64,000 nucleotides of DNA from Opisthorchis felineus (taxonomy: Eukaryota > Platyhelminthes > Trematoda > Opisthorchiida > Opisthorchiidae): NCBI GenBank assembly GCA_004794785.1, contig SJOL01004559.1, positions 188,567-252,566 of the forward strand. The letters run 5' to 3'. Of this stretch, positions 60,190 to 64,000 are shown one piece after another. Every line of letters begins with the position of its first letter. The stretch's first letter is position 1. The notes below the pieces were generated by a model. That model had not been told where the DNA came from, did not search any database, and saw only the letters and a list, made by a program, of their open reading frames with translations. The position numbers and the translations under genes are program-made.

Positions 60190-61335
60190 TCTTAGTTTCA
60201 GCTTATACTTGTGAAGTAGTAAGAATTAGGAGTTTCTTTTAAAAAATGAATGAAGCCGGCTGCTCCGTTTATAATCTTTAATGAAGCGCACATTTTGTGC
60301 GTTTTAAGGAGAGCGTCAGATGCACCATGAGTTACATGCTTCAGTCGTTTTTTAGAGAAACCAAGATTCACCGAATGAGGAAAGGCTTTACCGTCCAATG
60401 AAAAACAAACAGCATTTGTGCATTCTTCCATGGATCGTCCCCACAGTACCATAACTCTTGCCTTGTATCCTCATCATGTTCACTTTCAAGGGTCTTCCCA
60501 TCAAAAACATCACGTAAGAAAACAAAATATACAACCCAATCTTATTGATTATGTCAGTATCATCTCTTTCTCTAGCCAATAAAACTTTCTTAAAATATTT
60601 GAACTAAACAATTGAAAACTAACAACCCCCCTACTGTCTTGAATATCAGTGACATTCCGGTATTTTGTTATTCGACTTTGAGAATGCTAGCCTCTTATGT
60701 CCCAGCAAACCCGCAGCATCCGCGTTTGTGTAAGTGTTACGAATCGTATTCTAATTTACTTCAAGGTTACCTTAAGCGGTCTGTTCTATCGTCACACCCG
60801 AACGTGGCTGCAATATTGAATCATGGCATGATAGTTTTAACACTTCCACTTTCTTAAACTTTTGACAGGATTGTGTCCGTAAAAAACGTCCATCGGTTCC
60901 TTCCGGCGCAGCAGTGAACAGCATAGCGGAAAAATTCCATGTACGCATAGATATGTATCGTTCTTTGCTTAATACATGAAATGGAATATTTCGTCCAAGT
61001 AATTCTGTTTCTGCTTTCAATTCTGTTGCATTTTGTTTAGCAATTGCACACGTTCATTGCCCAAAATCATTGCAGGATGTGAGCAGTTTTAGCACTTGCA
61101 CTGCGCTGTTGAGTTCAACCTGAAAGCACTACTATCATGTCTTTCGCTTCTCAGGACCAAGAAGATTAAATTCTGCAATCCTGTACCTGTTGCACATAAG
61201 CCCAAGATTACTAATTCCAGTATGTCAGTGTGACAACAAACAAATGGCGAACGAATTTCACTCCCCTTCTTCCATATTTTCTTCTCTAACGCCTTCTGGA
61301 TTTTAAGAACACACGGGCACAACTGAATCAAGCAA
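60190..61335 (-). other. Cluster of unassigned minus-strand open stretches
   Basis: Four minus-strand open stretches (about 60198-60452, 60388-60579, 60772-61020 and 61089-61331) follow one another with protein-like composition, for example RNIPFHVLSKERYISMRTW and KIQKALEKKIWKKGSEIR. They might be exons of one minus-strand gene, but frames and splice sites do not join convincingly and no domain is recognised. Confidence 0.2.
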
Positions 61336-61339
61336 CCAG

Positions 61340-63285
61340 TACCTCCTAGGTTGGTCTTAACAAACTGACAGAGATAGACCGCTTGACATGCAACAACAGT
61401 AATGCTGCTTTAGCAGTAAAGGCCTTTACACAAGGATGGTTGACAAGATCGAACCAGGCTCGCCAACCAAACGATCGCTAGATTCCGGAGGGCGCACATG
61501 CAGTCAGGTTGTGATAGGGGACTGCTAGTCATCCCAAACGAGCCAGTTAAAGCCGTAAGTGTTTGGAACATCGCGAGTAAAACAGCTTTGTTAGCTCCTG
61601 TTCCAGATAAGTTGTCAGTTGTGTCGTAGCGTATCGTGTGGATATAGTTTTTACTTTTTTAGCGTGGGTAAGTTGATGATCAGGATCCAAATCCCAAGGG
61701 AAGTAGAAAGAGTTGGCATCCTTTAATTAATTTTGCCGCTGCTTTCATGGCAAATTTTTAATCCAAAATGATATCAACTGCGCCTTTATGAGAGACGTTC
61801 GAACTTCTCCCACTCTTCTTCCAGCCCTGCGTGTTGGTAAAGTGATGCAACCCTGGTGTATGGTCTACGATCTCATCTCCTTTTCAGCCGGACTTAAAAT
61901 TACAATATTCGATTTCTCTGCCACCGTAACACAAAACAACTCTTTATCTACCTGGATGCTGTAAAATCCAATCAACTCAACTGGGAGTTGTCAGTGAATT
62001 GGTCCTTCTTGGAAGAAAGTGCACCCAAATGTCAAAAATGACCACAAAGACAAGCGAAAAGTGCTATCTACAGGAGCCTGATTCCTCCGAAAGACTAGCC
62101 GTGCAATTAACCAAACAGTAGCTTAATACGTAGCATGGTTTTCCGTTACATTTTCGGATGTACTACAATCCCACGTGCATTAGGTTATTATTGTTTTTTC
62201 TTACGACTGACTTGATTCTTAACTAATATTTGTGATCCGGCAACTAGTAGCATACTAGGTCGACTGAGGAAATGTTCTATTTGCGGTAGATTTCTGTATA
62301 CGAATTATTGGTTGCAACGAAGTTAGCGAAGTCAGAAAATGAGAGAGATTTCATAAATGATGTGCCAAAAACGATAATCAGCCAAATTCAGGAGCCACAG
62401 GATCACAATAAGAGTGGACTAAGGATGCACCGCCCCATATATACGAGCACAGTAATACTAGAAGCTGCAAAACTGGGCGAGCTTGAGTTTTGAGTTAAAA
62501 AAGGTTCCAATAAAAGGGGTGCACAGGGTGAGTGGTGTTTGATAGATTAAATTTATTACAATGATCACTGCACATTGTGACCTCAAAGTTGGCAAGGATA
62601 TCCATCACCATCTTAAGGCAACGGAAAGTATGTTGCAAACGCTTACGTGAGAGACAGTGGTATTCAACAGGCAGTCAGAGGAACACAGCAGGAAATGACG
62701 AACCAAGATTTGGGGTTATACATATATTGAGTGGACAATTTGGGGTGGCCTCAGATGCTCTTTTGTTTGTTTCAGCATGGCGGGCCTTGGGACACCTATA
62801 TAGTTAACAGTTAGAAATTGATGTTTACTGCAATAGTCGTGGAAAGGCTTTTACTTGATGATAAAAATCGGGGGTTGTGTAAATTCAAACTATTAAGCCG
62901 CGGTGAACAATTATAAAGCCAGCCCATAAAAACATCATGCATGGTCTGCGGATTCATGCAGGCTTCAGGAGTGTAAAATTTGAGGCTGAGCACTAAATCA
63001 CCAGTATACTAATAAGGCAGAAGCAATCAAGGTGGACAAATACAATGAAATTCAGGGTAGGAAGCTGGATAAAGGGGGTCTTTTTGAAGTTCTTGTTAGA
63101 TGTATCGGTAACCGGGTTTTTCATTACAAATATCAGACTCTGATTCATTTTGTTCCAGTGTCAAGCAGTTTCAAATCTAGTGAGCATGAGACAATTGATT
63201 AAAACATCAATTACATTTTTACAGATAGTGCCGTAGATATATTTCTCAGTGATGAGACACAGGAAAGCGAGATAGTCACCAAATT
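61340..63285. other. No identifiable gene
   Basis: Short frames only, with no repeat copy recognised. Confidence 0.4.
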
Positions 63286-63289
63286 TTGT

Positions 63290-63800
63290 GGGACAACACC
63301 ACTTATAAGGTCAATGAAGATTTTTCCCCAGCCAACATAGTCTTCAACATTATGGGGCTTATCGGATAAGTCCATCAATCTACAAGCAAACCCTTATTAG
63401 CAAATTAAGTTACCGCTAACGACAGACACGCCTGAAACTTTACTAGATCTTTTGTCTATACTGTCCTTTACCTTAACATGCTGATGAAGGCCGTCTCATG
63501 TTTCGTTTGAAATGACCAAAATATTTTTCCTCGTATGAAGCTATTATGAACAAGGGATTCGGCCGAGCTTCATTTGAGTATCCACTTGACAACAACTTAA
63601 TTTAAAAGTAACCGTTTATCTGCTAGTGTGTCAATGTTCAATGTTCAATTCAGTGATAAGATTAACGGAAATTCATAGACTAGACCTAACTGATGAAACC
63701 AGAGAGCTGCAAAAACGGCAGTGATTCCTGCAAGAATTTGCAACAATCGCAAATGTGGTGCCATATCAAGAAAAATACTTTCATATCTTGACCAATGTTC
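63290..63800. repeat. Eroded family A pair near the right edge
   Basis: A minus-strand relic (GGGGCTTATCGGATAAG, about 63355) is followed by a GAAGGCCGTCTCATGTTTC block (about 63490) and then a plus-strand relic (ACTAGACCTAACTGATGAAACC, about 63680). The two relics face opposite ways, as in the younger pairs. No core is intact. Confidence 0.45.
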
Positions 63801-63984
63801 AAATTGAAACACTAAGCGGCCTTCGTGCAACACTTCCAACTGAAGGATGATAAAACCGAGAAATACTGTTAGGATTCACTTGATTCTCTTGTCAACACCA
63901 ACCTGATTTTAAAAGCCGTTTTTATCTGCGGTCACTAGTTTGGTAAAAAATATCGGAATATCAGCTGGGTAATATAAATTGCCC

Positions 63985-64000
63985 ATTTTATATATATATA
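63985..64000. repeat. TA-rich run at window edge
   Basis: A TTTATATATATATA run continues to the window edge, so its true length is unknown. Confidence 0.8.

Overview
The window looks like nuclear DNA of a parasitic flatworm, most likely a digenean fluke. It is A+T-rich and gene-poor, full of decayed retroelement pieces, and carries one long, clearly eukaryotic P2X-type receptor gene. The assignment is an inference from three things: the RTE-type reverse-transcriptase remnant with a GAT-repeat tail, the tRNA-derived SINEs, and the abundant hammerhead-ribozyme repeats resembling Penelope-like elements (PLEs). No single marker fixes the genus. There are no bacterial operons, rRNA genes, functional tRNA genes or CRISPR arrays.

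Layout. 0-7 kb is mostly featureless DNA with one decayed hammerhead repeat near 1 kb. 7-13.7 kb is a retroelement nest: an inverted hammerhead-repeat pair with a 14-bp target duplication (7.1-7.6 kb), an RTE remnant with its 3' tail (9.27-10.12 kb), further hammerhead copies (11.6-12.8 kb) and a second ribozyme family at 13.6 kb. At 18.97-19.49 kb on the minus strand is a 173-codon frame that looks like a SEFIR (IL-17-receptor-like signalling) domain. 20-23.5 kb holds SINEs and a hammerhead repeat with an intact core. 24.55-26.36 kb is the P2X gene, uninterrupted over 600 codons. 29-34.2 kb has more inverted hammerhead repeats, a head-opposed SINE pair and a third hammerhead-like family. At 37.0-38.15 kb there is a roughly 1-kb inverted repeat. 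43.6 kb has the best-preserved hammerhead ribozyme. 44-64 kb is largely unassigned, with scattered repeats, one RTE 3' end, one candidate exon at 56.4 kb and a few minus-strand open stretches at 60-61 kb.

Main biological points. (1) The P2X-family protein keeps all ten ectodomain cysteines and the NFT motif but has lost most of the canonical ATP-contacting residues. It may be a channel with altered ligand use. (2) The commonest repeat carries a compact type I hammerhead ribozyme with a four-base palindromic stem III (CCGG), like the minimal hammerheads of PLEs. Several insertions consist of two head-opposed copies with 13-14-bp target duplications, which is expected of PLE-type integration. 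(3) At least three sequence-distinct hammerhead-like families coexist. Functions of unassigned open frames are not guessed.
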